The position numbers were made by a program, and so were the translations under genes. DNA of 64,000 nucleotides, from the NCBI GenBank assembly GCA_947646735.1, contig CANTFK010000182.1, positions 248,001-312,000 on the forward strand, written 5' to 3'. This document shows, one piece after another, positions 39,289-51,864 of this stretch (position 1 is its first letter; each line of letters begins with the position of its first letter). The stretch is from Peronospora farinosa (Eukaryota > Oomycota > Peronosporomycetes > Peronosporales > Peronosporaceae). Below the pieces are notes generated by a model that was given only the letters and a program-made list of their open reading frames with translations, did no database searches and was not told where the DNA came from.

Positions 39289-42200
39289 ATGGAAGCACTC
39301 GTTCTGAAGTCGCTCGAGAAGTTACGCAAGGCGTGTACCCGTAACCATCGGGAGTTACGGGATTTAATTGATGCAACTCAAGCCAAGGTTACGGTTACAA
39401 GTCAAGAGGGTACACTAAAGGTACCCTTTGAACCATTTCTCTTGGCCTGTCTGACCCGCTATGCAAAGCTTGTGGTTGTGGGTTTGGACTGTATGGAGAA
39501 ATTTCTGGCCTTTGGGTTCCTGGAAGAAGCGGGGAAAATTCCTAAAAGGGTTCGGCGATGGTTAGGGCAAAAGACAACAGCTGGTTTTGGCAATAATGGT
39601 CGTTGGTCCGGGTCTGGAAATGGGTCGAGTCCTCTAAGGAGTAATAATAATCGCGATGCAAGTGAAGAAAAAGATGAGCATGAAGAGACATACAGACTTA
39701 TCGACTGTATTGTTGAAGTGGCGTGTGATTGTAATGATCATCCAGATGAAGGAGTTCAAATTCAAGTGCTGCGAGTGTTATTAACGGCTGTGACGACACC
39801 GACGTGTGAAGTACATGAACATGCATTATTAAGAGCCGTGAGAGCTTGTTATCATGTTCATTTGGTGAGCAAAAGTGCTACCAATAAAATGGTAGCAAAA
39901 GCGACATTGCAGCAGTTAATTAGCATTGTATTTCAAAGGATGGAGACATTTGATCAACGTGTGGAAGAAGAGACGAAAGTTACGTTACAGGCGTCTTTGG
40001 ATAAACAAAAACAAGAACAACACACTCAACAAGGAGAAGAGAGAAAAGAATGCGAGCAGGAAGCAAGACAAGAGCAACACGAAATAAATGAGAGTGAGAG
40101 TGATAAAGACAATATTGACCAAACGCAGCGTAAAGACCCGACGGCTGCTTTTTATCCGTCGGTTGCAGCTGCACTTCAGCTCCCTCGCACTTCCGATCAC
40201 CAGGAAATACTGGCAAACTCGTCTGCGACGATTATAAAAGATAGAAAAATGGCGACACTATCACCACCAGTGTCTGCCGCCGCGTTCCCGTCCGTGCTAC
40301 ACAAGGACGCATATTTGCTGTTCCGTTCGCTTTGCCGAATTTCAATGCGATCAGTTGCTGATGATTTTCCGGCAGCTAATGGTGTGAACGGCTCCGTTGG
40401 TGAAGACGCAGGAAACGGTGTTATGCCCGAAGACCCTTTTGCTTTCCAGAGTAAAATCTTATCGCTGGAATTGGTGAAGGAGATCGTGGAGAATGCTGGG
40501 CCATCGTTTAGACGTGGTGAGCGATTCGTGCGTGCCATTCGACAATGTTTATGCCAATCGTTATTGCAAAACTGCACAAGTAACTACACGCAGATCGTAT
40601 CATTGTCACTGCAGGTTTTCTTGGTGCTACTACGCAACTTTAAGCGCCATCTCAAGACAGAGTTGGATATCTTCGTCACAAGTATATTTCTGCGCCTGTT
40701 ACAGTCTGAGAACGCCAGCTTTGAACACAAACTTCTGGTATTGGAGGCATTGCATACGATCTGTGAGGATCCGCAAACTCTAAGTGAAATTTTTATTAAC
40801 TACGATTGCGAGTGGAATACCAACGATTTATTCAAGCAGATTGTGCACGCACTTGCCAAGGCCGCTAAGGGTGGTCGCTCTCAAGACACTGCAGCTCAAC
40901 AGTATGCTGCCAGTTTGTCCACAAGTGCACGCTTGAAGATGCAGCAACAGGATACTGCCCTCGCTCTCAAGGGTCTTGAATGCCTTACCGCCATTACTGC
41001 ATCGTTGAAGAAGGCCGCAAATTTTGTCGAAATGGAACGACAGTCTTCTTTTCAGCTTGAAGGAGAGGAGCCTCACAGTATCGAAAACTGTGGAGATGAA
41101 GACAATGTCGCCCCGCCGGACTTGGCTCCAGTCGTCTCATCTACGATGTCGGCAGTTGAGGCCTTTGCAAGTAAAAAGAAGCGCCAAGAAGAGATGGCCA
41201 CAGGTGTTCTCAAATTCAACGTGAAGCCTAGTGCTGGTATCGCGTATCTTGTTGCCCATGGACACATGGGTGAAGGCTCACCACGTGATGTCGCAACTTT
41301 TCTACACACGCACAACAATAAGCTGGATAAGACAATGGTGGGCGACTACCTCGGAAATGGTGTTCATTACCAGGGAGGATTTTGTGTGAAAGTACTTCAT
41401 GAATACGTGGATATGATGGAGTTTACCGGCTTGGAGATCGATGTGGCCATTCGTCACTTTCTTGCTGGTTTTCGTTTGCCTGGTGAATCGCAGAAGATTG
41501 ATCGAATGATGGAGAAGTTTGCGGAACGGTTTTTCAATTCTTGTCCGCCTGGATTATTTCCTAGCGCAGACACAGCTTTCATCCTAGCGTTCTCTATCAT
41601 CATGCTGCAGACAGATCTGCACAATCCAAGCATCGCGGAGGAGAAAAAGATGGACAAGGCTGGATTCCTACGCAACAACCGTGGTATCAACGACGGCAAG
41701 GATTTGCCGGAGGATTACATGGGCGCTATCTTTGACCGTATTAAAGCGGCACCTATTTCACTAAAGGAAGACGACGACTTTCGTACACGTCGTGGTGGAG
41801 CACCTACTGCTGCGAGCTCTTTGTTTGGAGCTTCTGGCGCAGCTACAGATCGCATGCGACGTGATGCTTACATTAAAGAGCGTGAGTCGATGGTGCGTCA
41901 GTCTGAAGCTCTCTTTAAGCGTCGTATACCGGCATCAGCGCGAGGGCAACAAGAGTTTTCCCTATCTCCTCGTAGTAATCGGCCGAGTGCATCTACCACG
42001 TCAAGCCCAGGGGAGTCACAGCGAAATGGCGATGCTTCATCGTCGCACTTGACGCCAGATCCTTCGTCGTCCGCGTTTCGAGAAGTCTCAGGATACAATG
42101 AGCGCTCTCACGTGCGCCCTATGTTTGATACGCTCTGGGCCCCGCTTTTGGCAGCATGCTCGGTGACCTTCGAAAGTTCTGAGTCGGCAGAATCCATCCA

Positions 42201-45200
42201 GCTCTGCCTTGATTCATTTCGGCATGCGGTGCATCTTTCTGCTAGGCTGGATATGCCAGCGGAACGGGACGCCTTCGTAATGGTGTTAACCAAGTTTACC
42301 GCGTTACACACAACAAACGCACGATTGATGCGATCAAAGAACATGGAGGCGATCAAGGCTCTTATTTCAATTAGTGTGAAGGAGGGAAATTACCTTGGTG
42401 ATTCATGGCACGACGTCCTCCAGACCATTTCACAGCTCGCTCGAATTCAGTCACACGCTCAGGGTATGCCTGAGCGTTCTGTGCCAGGGTCACTTTCCGG
42501 TGATTCATCCTATTTTACCCGACAGCCTTCACCTGGCGTGGGTAGCTATTCTAGCTCCCGCAATAAAAGCAGTAATTCTGCACCTTCGTTCAGCATGCTT
42601 GGCTCTTCAACGAGCCTTAAGCGTGGTGGGTTAGGATCGTCGTCTCCATCTCAATCTTACCGTGAAATCGGTGGTCGTGGGGGTGGCTCTGAACTAGACG
42701 AGGCCCAAGTTGAAGACGAAAATGCTGCACGCGTGCTAAAAGAGATTGACCAGCTGGCAAGCGATCGTGTTTTCTCAAGTTCTGTGTCACTTAGTGACCA
42801 AGCTTTGCAGGAGTTTGTCGTACAGCTCACTGTTGTGTCGCTCTCAGAGTGTTCAGGCGTTGGACCGTCTGGTGCTGTAGGCGGCTCCCCTCCTCGTGTA
42901 TTCAGCTTGCAGAAGCTTGTCGAAGTAGCTGACATGAACATGCGAACTCGCTCTCGTATGGTGTGGACAGCTACGTGGCAGACTTTATCGAGACACTTTA
43001 CCACGGTCGGATGCCACGAGGACTTGACGGTTGGCATGTACGCTATCGATTCGCTGCGCCAGCTTAGCATGAAATTTCTCGAGCGAGCAGAGCTTCGCGA
43101 TTTCAACTTCCAGCGGCTGTTCTTGGCACCTTTTGAAGTAATTATGGCAAATGCCACATCTCTTGAAACCCGTGAGCTGGTTTTGCGCTGTGTTGAGAAC
43201 TTGGTACTTGCTCGAGTTGGCAACATCCGTTCCGGATGGAAAACAATTTGGGGTGTGCTTCGTATAGCAGCCGAGACGTATGCGCCTGGCAGCGAAGACC
43301 GAGTGGTGCTATTAGGGTTCCAGGTCGCCCGCGGTGTGTTGGAGCGTCATTTTGACTGCATCGTTGATGTGTTCATCGACGTTGTGGACTGTCTTCTCGC
43401 TTTTGCAGTTTGCGGTTGTGAGGATATTGAGCGCGAGATGGAGGAGCGACTTGCGCTCACACAGTTAGGAGTAGACAGCATTGGCCTTCTACGAAGTGTC
43501 TGCATTGAAAAGTTAGCGACTGGAGAGGTCATCGAACCACTTACTGCTCGTGAAACGGCGGGATCCCTTTCAATTGCTTCAGTTCCTGCAGCAGCCGGTG
43601 TAGTTGCTGCGGCCAACCAGGCGGCTCTTGTCGATTTTAAGACACTCAAGGTATTGGACGAAGATCCTATCGATGAAGCTAGCACGGCTGATGGCGTTCA
43701 GTCGCCAGCTTCAGTGCATCAACAGAAACAGAATTCTGTAAGCTCACTAAAGGAAGAGGTGGACAAGCAGGTATCAACGCCTGATTCTACTGCATTATCG
43801 ACTCGTGAAAGAGCTAGTTTTCTGGAGGCACAGGAGGAGGACAAGTATCTTGAAAGCGGCGAGGCGGCATACAACGACTCCGTTGCACATATGCGGATGT
43901 GGTGGCCTGTGCTCTCAGCTCTATCTACGCTTGCTGCTGACCGTCGTCTAGACGTGCGTCTCGCAGCACTGGAAGCGCTCTTTAACGCGTTAGAGACTCA
44001 CGGCAAGAAGTTTTCATCTGGTCTGTGGAGTTTGATCTTCAAAGATGTCCTGATTCCCCTCTTGGACGAGTTGCACCACCTCGAGGTGATTGTGGAGAAG
44101 GGTGCATTCATATCGCCCAAGCTACCGTTGCCACCGACGCTCAATTCGTCTGGTCACTTGTCTCACTACACCGCTGGTAAAACCACTGCAACGCTGTGCC
44201 TCGAGCGGCTGCTAGAGTGCTTCGGACTTTTTTCTGATATTGTGGGGTTCCTACCTGACGTTCTCTTTTTATTGGGCAAGTGCATGGATGCTGGTGCTGT
44301 CGACGACCAGCTTGCAGTAGCGTCACCACGTGCGTTCGAGGCCATGTTGGTCTCACATGGACATAAATTTCCCACGGGTGTCTGGGGTCTCATTGTTGAT
44401 GAACTGCGCAATATTATGAAGCGTGCCGAACCAACGTGGATATTCTTTGCCTTGCCTCGTGAAGAGGAAGCTAAAGAAGAGGAAGCTGAAATTCTTGAAC
44501 CTCACATCGATTCTTGTGGCAAAAGCCTTTCCAAGCTGCAAAGGTCATCGTTATCTTCATCAACGGCAGCATCTGTTGTCATGTCACCTCATGAACCTTC
44601 ACTTCTGGGTATGTATTCAGGGGTCGTGGCGACTTTGGGTTTCATGTTTGCTACAAGCTTTCCACCAAAGGTGATCAGCGCTGAAGAGGTAAAAGCCCAG
44701 CGAAAACCGTCACGCACCCACTTGGCTGTTCTATTGGCTTTGCAGCGATTAGCAGGAAATGTGCTTGTTAGCCGTCGCAGGGACAATCTGTCAATTAGCA
44801 TCGGTCATGCTCGCTCGCTCTTATCTTGTCTACGTGAGAGCTTCGTATTTGCACGCAAGGTTAACGATGCGGTGCCACTGCGGCGTTATCTGCAGCGCGT
44901 TGGATGGCGCTATGGTAGGACAATGCCATCATCTACTGAGCTCCCTAGTTTGTTACCGCAAGAAGTAATGGGCAAGCAGCAGTATCTTCAAGTGTTGTTT
45001 ACTGCTCTCACTCGAGGCATAGATAACAATGATCTTGAGGAGCAGGAGGAGGCTCGCGGGTACATGGCGCGATTAGTACAAGACACACTTGAAGAATATC
45101 TGGCCTGGACAGGTGTAGCTCCGCAGCATATCGAGGACGGAAAAGTAGTACCTGCCGATGCAAAACAACGGGTGGAGAGTTTTACGCCTCTAATTGTTGC

Positions 45201-45451
45201 GACACTGAGGGGGATAGCTGCGTTTGACAACACCGAGGTAAGACCATTTCTGTCATGTATAGATAAGGATGAGTGGCTGGGCAACTAAGTGGTTTGTTTG
45301 CGGTGTTATTTGTACCCTGTAGCTACAATGCCACATGTCATGGTTGTATCCGCTTTTAACAGAGCTCATGTTGGTACCAAATGTCGAGGTACGAGGAGCA
45401 CTCTCGAACGTGTTTAGCAAAGCAGTACGACAATTACTGCTGCCCATGTAA
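39289..45451 (+). CDS. BIG-type Sec7 ARF guanine-nucleotide exchange factor, two exons, 2,025 aa
   Basis: Exon 1 is 39289-45237; an 85-bp GT-AG intron leads to exon 2, 45323-45451, which adds 42 residues (MSWLYPLLTELMLVPNVEVR ... RQLLLPM). The bare open frame instead runs into the intron and stops at 45288. N-terminal DCB/HUS regions (~1-600) have an acidic Gln/Glu-rich stretch at ~230-280. The Sec7 domain spans ~625-830 (VATFLHTHNNKLDKTMVGDY, FRLPGESQKIDRMMEKFAER, LQTDLHNPSI) with catalytic Glu finger Glu733. HDS repeats fill the rest, including MWWPVLSALSTL. BIG/Sec7p proteins activate ARF GTPases at the trans-Golgi network and drive vesicle formation; they are brefeldin-sensitive or not depending on residues I did not assess. 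The length is typical for the family. Confidence 0.92.
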
Positions 45452-46112
45452 GATGACACACGAATGATTGCCTATCAAGATATCCACGTAACCTTCTGCA
45501 TTAGTTCTCATTGGTGCTAACTACTACCTATTGAACAAAGTGTCGTCCAATCTCATCATGGAGTCTCTTATCGCTGTGGATTTTAAAGGGTGACTACATT
45601 TTTGAACAAGCATGACTATCAACATAGCCCCGTTATATGGTACCACCTGTGGGTTGTACGCTTCAACTTTTTGAGATTCATGGAGTATCACAAAATCAGG
45701 ATCAGGATCAAGGATTGAGATACGACGGAATACTTTGTACGTCATTTCATATAAAATCCAGCCAAAATTGTAGCGGCAGAAGTGGTTGTACGCATAAAAG
45801 TACTTGACAACGGATCGTCAGGTGTGGATCGGAGCTGCAGGACAGAAGCTACTTCTACATTAGCCTTTTCTGGCTCTACATGGCATGGAATTCTCAAATT
45901 TCTATCGATCGCGTTACATCACTTGTCAACGTACAAATAAGCTCGAAGCCATTCTGTCAGCTGAATGCATGTCGTTCATGAGGACAATGGTCTCATCTTA
46001 AGCCTCTGCTCCTAAATCCTTCTATAAGCTTCTTCGTGACGACATTAGAGTAACGTCAGTCAATGACCCCTGTCCAACATGCATTCAGTGGTGTAATCAA
46101 CAGACAAGCGAA
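45452..46112. other. No supported gene
   Basis: Intergenic. A minus-strand frame 45524-45745 (73 aa) reads protein-like and includes a short GATCAG repeat at 45697-45713, but I recognise no domain and no partner exon. Confidence 0.4.
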
Positions 46113-47834
46113 ATGGTTCATTCCTGTTCTTTGGCTCGCCCCAACAACATCAGCATGGAGATTTTTCACAAAGGCGACATCATCGGTCGATCGTCCTTGT
46201 CAAGTGACACGTTGCAGTCCAAGGACTTTGAGAGTGGAAACCACTTTAAGGAGCACAAGTCACCTATTCATGGTGGAGCTTTGCGTGAGGGTGGTGCTCC
46301 CAATCTCCTGAGTAAAGACTGCTTGGGTCTACTGGTTCAGTATGCTGCTGTCGGTCTTGTTTACGGTGTGTTACCAGCCACGACCTACCCGTTCTTACAG
46401 AACTACCTCAATGCATCGGGTGCTCAAGTGACAACGGCAAACACTCTGCTATTTCTACCGTGGAGTTTTAAATGTTTCTACGGGATCTTGTCCGACTGTG
46501 TTCCATTGTGGGGATATCGTCGTCGGCCATGGATGGTAATTGGGTGGATCATTTGTTTGAGCATGCTGATCATTATGGCTTGCATGCCGGCGGGAGACCC
46601 GTACTACACAGTGTCTGCTGATCGTGACATCAAGCCGGCTGATTACACGCCTGAGATCAAAGCCCGCATCAATTTTAAAGCGGCTTCACAAGCTGCCAAG
46701 TATGTCATGCTCATGTGTTTTGCCGCTGCGGGCTACGTATTGGCAGACGTCTGTGCCGATAGTATCGTGGTGGAATTTGCGCAACGTGAGCCGCTCGAGT
46801 CACGCGGCAAGACCCAATCGGCCATATATACCGTACGCACAGTCTTTGTCATTATCGGCCAGCTTCTGACTGGTTTCTGCTTTAACGGTGAAAAGTATGG
46901 CGGTGACTTTGACTTCTCGCTCACTTTTCCCCAGCTCATGATAATTCTTGCCGTCCTACTGGTACCGGTTATCCCAATGACTTGGTTCTTTATCAAGGAA
47001 GAGAAGAAACCGCATGTGAATTTCATGCTCTACATACGAGAGCTATGGGAATTGATTCAGAAACGAGTGGTGTACCAAGTTATCTTGTTCACATTCTTTC
47101 AAGGTATGTTCTCGCAGATCACGTATACGGCCAGCTCCCCCGTGCAATCGTACCTGGTGGGTGTCACTCCAATCAATGACACGATAAGCAACATATTGGG
47201 TACCATTTTGATAGTGGCCGGTATCATGATTACGTCAAAGTGGGGCCTGCGATGGAACTGGCGCTGGATGATCGTGTTCACTGGTGCCCTTGTCACAACT
47301 GCTGACGGCATCACCACCTTTATCACGATCTGGGACGTATTCCGTAGTCAATGGTTCTGGCTCGGTCTGCCTATTGCAGTGAAGCTTCCGTACGGAGTCA
47401 GCTATGTCATTTCTAGCTTTGTGATCGTCGAGCTTTCTGGCACCGGTAACGAAGGAGTCGTCTATGGGCTGATCACCATGGTGTCCAACTTGGCGCAGCC
47501 GTTTGCTACAGCCATGACCCTACTGATTGACCAGCCATTTAACCTGACCACGAAGCGCATTCAGACCGACGACAAATCAATTCGTATGGACATCACATAC
47601 GTGGTGATCATCATGTACGCGATGACGGTTTTCTCCTGGATCTTCCTGATATTTCTACCTCGTCAGAAGGAAGAGACGCAAGCGCTCTTGCGTACTGGTG
47701 GCAGCAGCAAGATGATGGGTGCGATTACTGTAGCCTATCTCACGTTTGCGTTTGTCTGGTCTGTCATGACCAACATCATGGCCATATTCCACAGCACGTC
47801 ATGTTTAATAATAGCCGGTGGTAGCGGCTGCTAA
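46113..47834 (+). CDS. Folate-biopterin transporter (BT1/FBT)-like membrane protein, 573 aa
   Basis: About 12 hydrophobic helices between residues ~70 and 560. Family marks include LLVQYAAVGLVYGVLPATTY, then the loop FKCFYGILSDCVPLWGYRRR followed by PWMVIGW, then GYVLADVCADSIVVEFAQRE. The GxLSDxxPxxGYRRRPW and ADVxxDxxxVExA motifs are hallmarks of the BT1/FBT branch of the major facilitator superfamily. Members move folates or pterins; oomycetes have a large expanded family in which most substrates are untested. The first ~65 residues are a polar cytoplasmic tail. Met 46155 (MEIFHKGD) is an alternative start that removes 14 residues. Intronless and intact, it is the last intact gene before the retrotransposon region. 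Confidence 0.85.
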   Translation: MVHSCSLARPNNISMEIFHKGDIIGRSSLSSDTLQSKDFESGNHFKEHKSPIHGGALREGGAPNLLSKDCLGLLVQYAAVGLVYGVLPATTYPFLQNYLNASGAQVTTANTLLFLPWSFKCFYGILSDCVPLWGYRRRPWMVIGWIICLSMLIIMACMPAGDPYYTVSADRDIKPADYTPEIKARINFKAASQAAKYVMLMCFAAAGYVLADVCADSIVVEFAQREPLESRGKTQSAIYTVRTVFVIIGQLLTGFCFNGEKYGGDFDFSLTFPQLMIILAVLLVPVIPMTWFFIKEEKKPHVNFMLYIRELWELIQKRVVYQVILFTFFQGMFSQITYTASSPVQSYLVGVTPINDTISNILGTILIVAGIMITSKWGLRWNWRWMIVFTGALVTTADGITTFITIWDVFRSQWFWLGLPIAVKLPYGVSYVISSFVIVELSGTGNEGVVYGLITMVSNLAQPFATAMTLLIDQPFNLTTKRIQTDDKSIRMDITYVVIIMYAMTVFSWIFLIFLPRQKEETQALLRTGGSSKMMGAITVAYLTFAFVWSVMTNIMAIFHSTSCLIIAGGSGC

Positions 47835-48099
47835 GACTGTACAACATGAAGCAGTTTTCTAGCTTTGACATGATGTGTTTTGTAGTCGAAAGGGTATAGC
47901 AGTCCATACCATGAACTACTTGATCAAACACAAACTTGTGCAATTGTTAGCCGCCTTCCTTACTGTCAACTTTAGTCCTCTTGCCCGTATCATGTAACAG
48001 TCTGGCTTTCGCTTTAGCTATTTGATAGCTTACTTGTAGACGGGCACTTCTAGGAAGCTGCCGCGTACTACTTAGCACACACCTTCAGCACAAGCGAGA
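47835..48099. other. Spacer into the retrotransposon region
   Basis: No gene. The boundary of the gypsy remnant (LTR end) could not be fixed. Confidence 0.4.
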
Positions 48100-50600
48100 A
48101 ATCAGTCAAACCGTTTAACATCCGAGTGCGGTGGTGGGGTTGGCTAATCGACCGTTTTAACGGTAGCACCACGGTTACCGGTCGCCGAAGTGAACCATGC
48201 AACGATCTTGTAAGCAAGAGCTTCACTTTACCGACGACGTGTCGCTTCCCATAAGGGTGACGGTCGCACGGGGCGTCCAATGGTTTGCTTCCGTTGTCGG
48301 AAGCCAGGGCATAACGCGGCGAGTGCTCGCGCGCCAGCACCATTAGCGGGGCATGTACGGGCGCCGGTTATGGGAGCGAGCGCTGTACCGGTCGCACGTC
48401 TAAAACACGGTCGGGACCAGTAGTTGCAGGCGCCCTACTGGTTGGAACGGAGGTCCGGATCCCCCGGTGGCAGCCCAACCATCCAGTTCTTCTGCACTGC
48501 GCGCACGGTTAAATGCCACCACTACGAGTAGTGATTTACGTCTGCTTATTATCAATTTACATGTCGCCGGTTTCCGGCGACCCCCTGGACTCAGGAGCGA
48601 CAACAATTTCTTCCGTGAATCTTGTTTATCGATGCTGCCTCCCAGCATTCCGGTCCGTGAGGGACCTGACCAAGTCTTCGTCAAGTTGGCTGATAGGAAA
48701 AAAACACCACGTATCGCTTCGCGAAGTGTCGTTGCCGTATACATTTAACGACTATCGCAAATATAATGATTTATTGGTGATCGCGATGAATTATGCATTC
48801 GATTGTATCATGGGCATGCCATGGTTGGCACGTGATAAGCCCCAGATCGAATGGTTAGACAGATCAGTGAGACGTCGACGCAAGTTTGACGTCAGTGAAG
48901 TGTTTGCCCATCTCTTGGTGCCTCCAAGAGACTAGCCCATCGTCACAGTCGTGGATCGCGATTCCACGATCAAGGCGTTGCACAAAGCAAGAGATGGCCC
49001 TCTCTGTACTGCTTATGCTTTCCTTCTGGACACAATCGACAGAGATTCCTCGCGTCACAGCGATGAGAGTGACGAGGACGACTCGGTCGAACAGGGGTTC
49101 CACGCGTCAATAATGCGGTTGAACAAGGGTTCCCGCACGTAAATGCAGTAGTTGAACCGGGGTTTCATCTGCAACCATTGTGGTTGATCAGGATCTCCTA
49201 CACGAGGGTAAGGCGGCCGAGGAGGAGCACCCACATTAATTGTCACTGGTCGAGTATGGGTTACTCCAGTCATGTTTTTCCGGCATTATGGATGAGGACA
49301 TCCAGTGCCTAGAGGGGGTGATGGTTTATTACCCGGCTGCGTTTCTCCAGCTTCGAGTAGTGAGTCGAAGCACGATGGGGAACAAGCATCAAGAATTTAG
49401 CGTTGGAATGTGTCCACGCTATTGTGTATGTGAAAGGGAGTCCAAAAATACATTGAAGTCGCGCGTCCACCTCGCGACGCGTCTTCAATTACAAGACGTC
49501 TTACCGGACAAGATCCCGGATGAACTTCCTGATAAACGTGGTGTTTGGCGCGAGATTGATCTCTTGCCAGGGTCTAAGGATTTGTGACACGGTAGTGGCC
49601 GTTCCCTCGAGATCAAGTAGATTCTGTTGACGCATTCTCCGAAGGCCGCCGCAAAGCGGGTCATGTGCGTGAAAGTATCTCACCACATTCGAGTCCAACC
49701 TTCTGCGTGGAAGAAGGCTACGGGATGCGCCGGATAGTGCATGCAGTTAATCATATAAATGATGCCACGATCTTTGCGTAAACACCTATCCCCAAGAAGG
49801 ACATAGTGCTAAATTCCATGCCAGGAAGTGTCATCTTCCGTGCAATCGACTTATTCGATGACTTTATCAGATTTTATGCGACTGAGCGATATCCCACTCA
49901 CAGCGGCGAGCACTCCGAGGGTTTTTTTTATAGAAGTGGCTGGTTATACCACAAGGATTGAGAAACGCTCCGGCCACTTTCAATCGCATGGTGTTTCAAG
50001 TGTTGAGACCACTTCGAAACTTTGCTCCGCGTTACTTCGACGAAACCTTCTTCCACAGTCGAGCTGAGGGCAAAATCAGCGATGTCCAAGTTCACCTTTA
50101 ACAACTGAATTAGGTGTTTCAAGTTATGCGAGACAACAAGATGATGAGAATCTTAAGAAGTGTTTCTTCTGTGAGCAAGAGATTCCGGTGTTTGCTTGCT
50201 ATGTGAGTAAGTCGGGATCTCGAGAAGGCAACCCCATCAATCTTTTCTTGGCCACGCCCAAGAACCCTACGGAGTTGCGCCAGTGGATCGGCTTGGCTAA
50301 TTACTTGCATAAGTATACAAAATGTTATGCTGGTTCTATACAGCCTTTGTCGTCACTCCTGCAGAAAGACGCCGCATGGTCGTGGCTTCCCAAGCATTAA
50401 GCAGCCTTCGATGCAGTTAAGAGCCTGGCGTCAGCGCCACTGCTAGTCCTACCGGACGACTTCAAGCCGTTCCGCGTGGTATGCAATGCCAGTGATTTTG
50501 AAATTGGTTGCGCCCTCATGCAATTTGATGATGAGGGCCGTGAACGATGGAGAAGTGCCAGGAGAATCGGGTCCCCTGAGAACATCGTAATAGGGGTCAC
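48100..50600 (+). pseudogene. Ty3/gypsy gag-protease-reverse transcriptase remnant (element 1)
   Basis: In order: a gag zinc-knuckle remnant CFRCRKPGHNAAS near 48280 that lacks its last Cys; protease-like sequence near 48510-48930 (INLHVAG, then SGAT and NNFFRESCLS in shifted frames, then IMGMPWLARDKPQIEW); a short ~30-bp triplicate GTTGAAC.GGGGTTC at 49086-49170; and reverse-transcriptase pieces from 49700 (RIVHAVNHINDAT, IPKKDIVL, YFDETF where YxDD is expected, LRQWIGLANYLHKYTK). It ends with the RNase H start LMQFDDEGRER near 50560. Many stops and frameshifts; the Asp-Asp of the RT active site is already altered. Dead. Confidence 0.85.
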
Positions 50601-50676
50601 AGAAACCTAGGTCACTCCCTCGAGGGAATGACCACGATTGCGTCTCGCAAGGTCCCAAGGTTCAGCCCATGGTCAC

Positions 50677-50866
50677 CAAGGACAGGGGTACCAGTTATCG
50701 GGAATAGGGCTTCCAGTTACCAGGTACAGAGTTTCCAGTCGCCAAGGACAGAGGTCCCAGTTACCGGAAAGGGTCTACAGTCACCAGGAACAGGGGTACC
50801 AGCTATCGGGGACAGGGAGACCAGCTATAGGGGACAGTGGTATCAGTCACCGGGGACAGGGGTACC
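50677..50866. repeat. 22-bp minisatellite, about 8.6 copies
   Basis: Degenerate units close to CGGGGACAGGGGTACCAGTTAC; seven are 22 bp and one is 20 bp. Lies in the sequence that interrupts gypsy element 1 between its reverse transcriptase and RNase H parts. Confidence 0.85.
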
Positions 50867-50889
50867 GAAGGTTCAGGGTCCTGAAGACA

Positions 50890-51150
50890 GAGGGTACAGT
50901 GCCTTGAGGGTAGTCCACGTTCCCAAGGTGGCCTCGGCACCCCAAATGGGCCAGGCCCCAAGGTGGTCCCGGCACCCAAGGTGAACCGGATGACCCAAGG
51001 TGACCCAAGGTGACCCGGTACCCCAGTGGACCAGGGTGACCCAAAGTGACCCGGAACCTCAGGTGACCAGGTGAACAGGTAACCCGGATGACCCAGTGGA
51101 CCAGGGTGACTCAAGGTGACTTGGTACCCCAGGCGACCAGGACCCAAGGT
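50890..51150. repeat. Degenerate GGTGACCCAAGGT-type minisatellite
   Basis: Irregular repeats of ACCCAAGGTGACCC, CCAGTGGACCAGGGTGAC and similar. It abuts the first 2,790-bp tandem unit and resembles the 17-bp array at the end of each unit, so it is a plausible recombination substrate. Confidence 0.75.
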
Positions 51151-51864
51151 TATAGAAGGTACAAGGTTTCCCTAAAGTGCAGCGTCGGTGCAATTCCCAT
51201 ATCCTAAAAGAGCACATTGCTTTTTCACAAGTTGACACGTGGTACCATCTAGAGCGAAGGATTAGGCAAGAAAAGCATATAGAGAATAAGATGAATAAAC
51301 ACGCTCAAATTTGCATTACACGTGGCAGCTCTAAGCGCCACCTCTTAGCTTCTCCGTCGCATCACCTCTTCCGGCGGGATACCCTTTGGCCCCCCGATGT
51401 CAGCAAGTGTTAAAAGGCTCAATCTACGCAAGTTAAACCTCAGGATAGTTGGCCTGAGGTGTCAAACAAGTGTCAAGACTCTACGATTCGCTGCAGGAAG
51501 CTTTTTATCTACGGGGGGAAAACGCAAAGGGGTCCAAGGACCAAGAACAGTCATCCACCAAAGGGGTACATAGAACCAGGTGCATTTCTCTCGACTCAGT
51601 CGATCGAAAAACAAAAAAAAACGGTCCCGAGTGAAGCATATCCACTCGGGGACCACCAAGTCCCTCTACAAAAGAACCAAGTCTATCAGTCTTCTGCGTC
51701 TAACGAGGAGCAAGACCAGCCAAGTCGACGGGTACACAAAATGAGACCCAAGGTTGACGCGACACAATATCGGGGCTCTCCCTCTTAAGTCGACAGTCCG
51801 GTGCTAAGTGTTTTGTGGATCTACTACTTTGTTTGAGAATCCACTACATATCAGTCGCGATAGA

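Noticed and set aside
50628..51147. Open frames of 60-118 residues on both strands in the minisatellite region
   Set aside because: The peptides are direct translations of 22-bp and GGTGACC-type repeats; low complexity keeps several frames open by chance.
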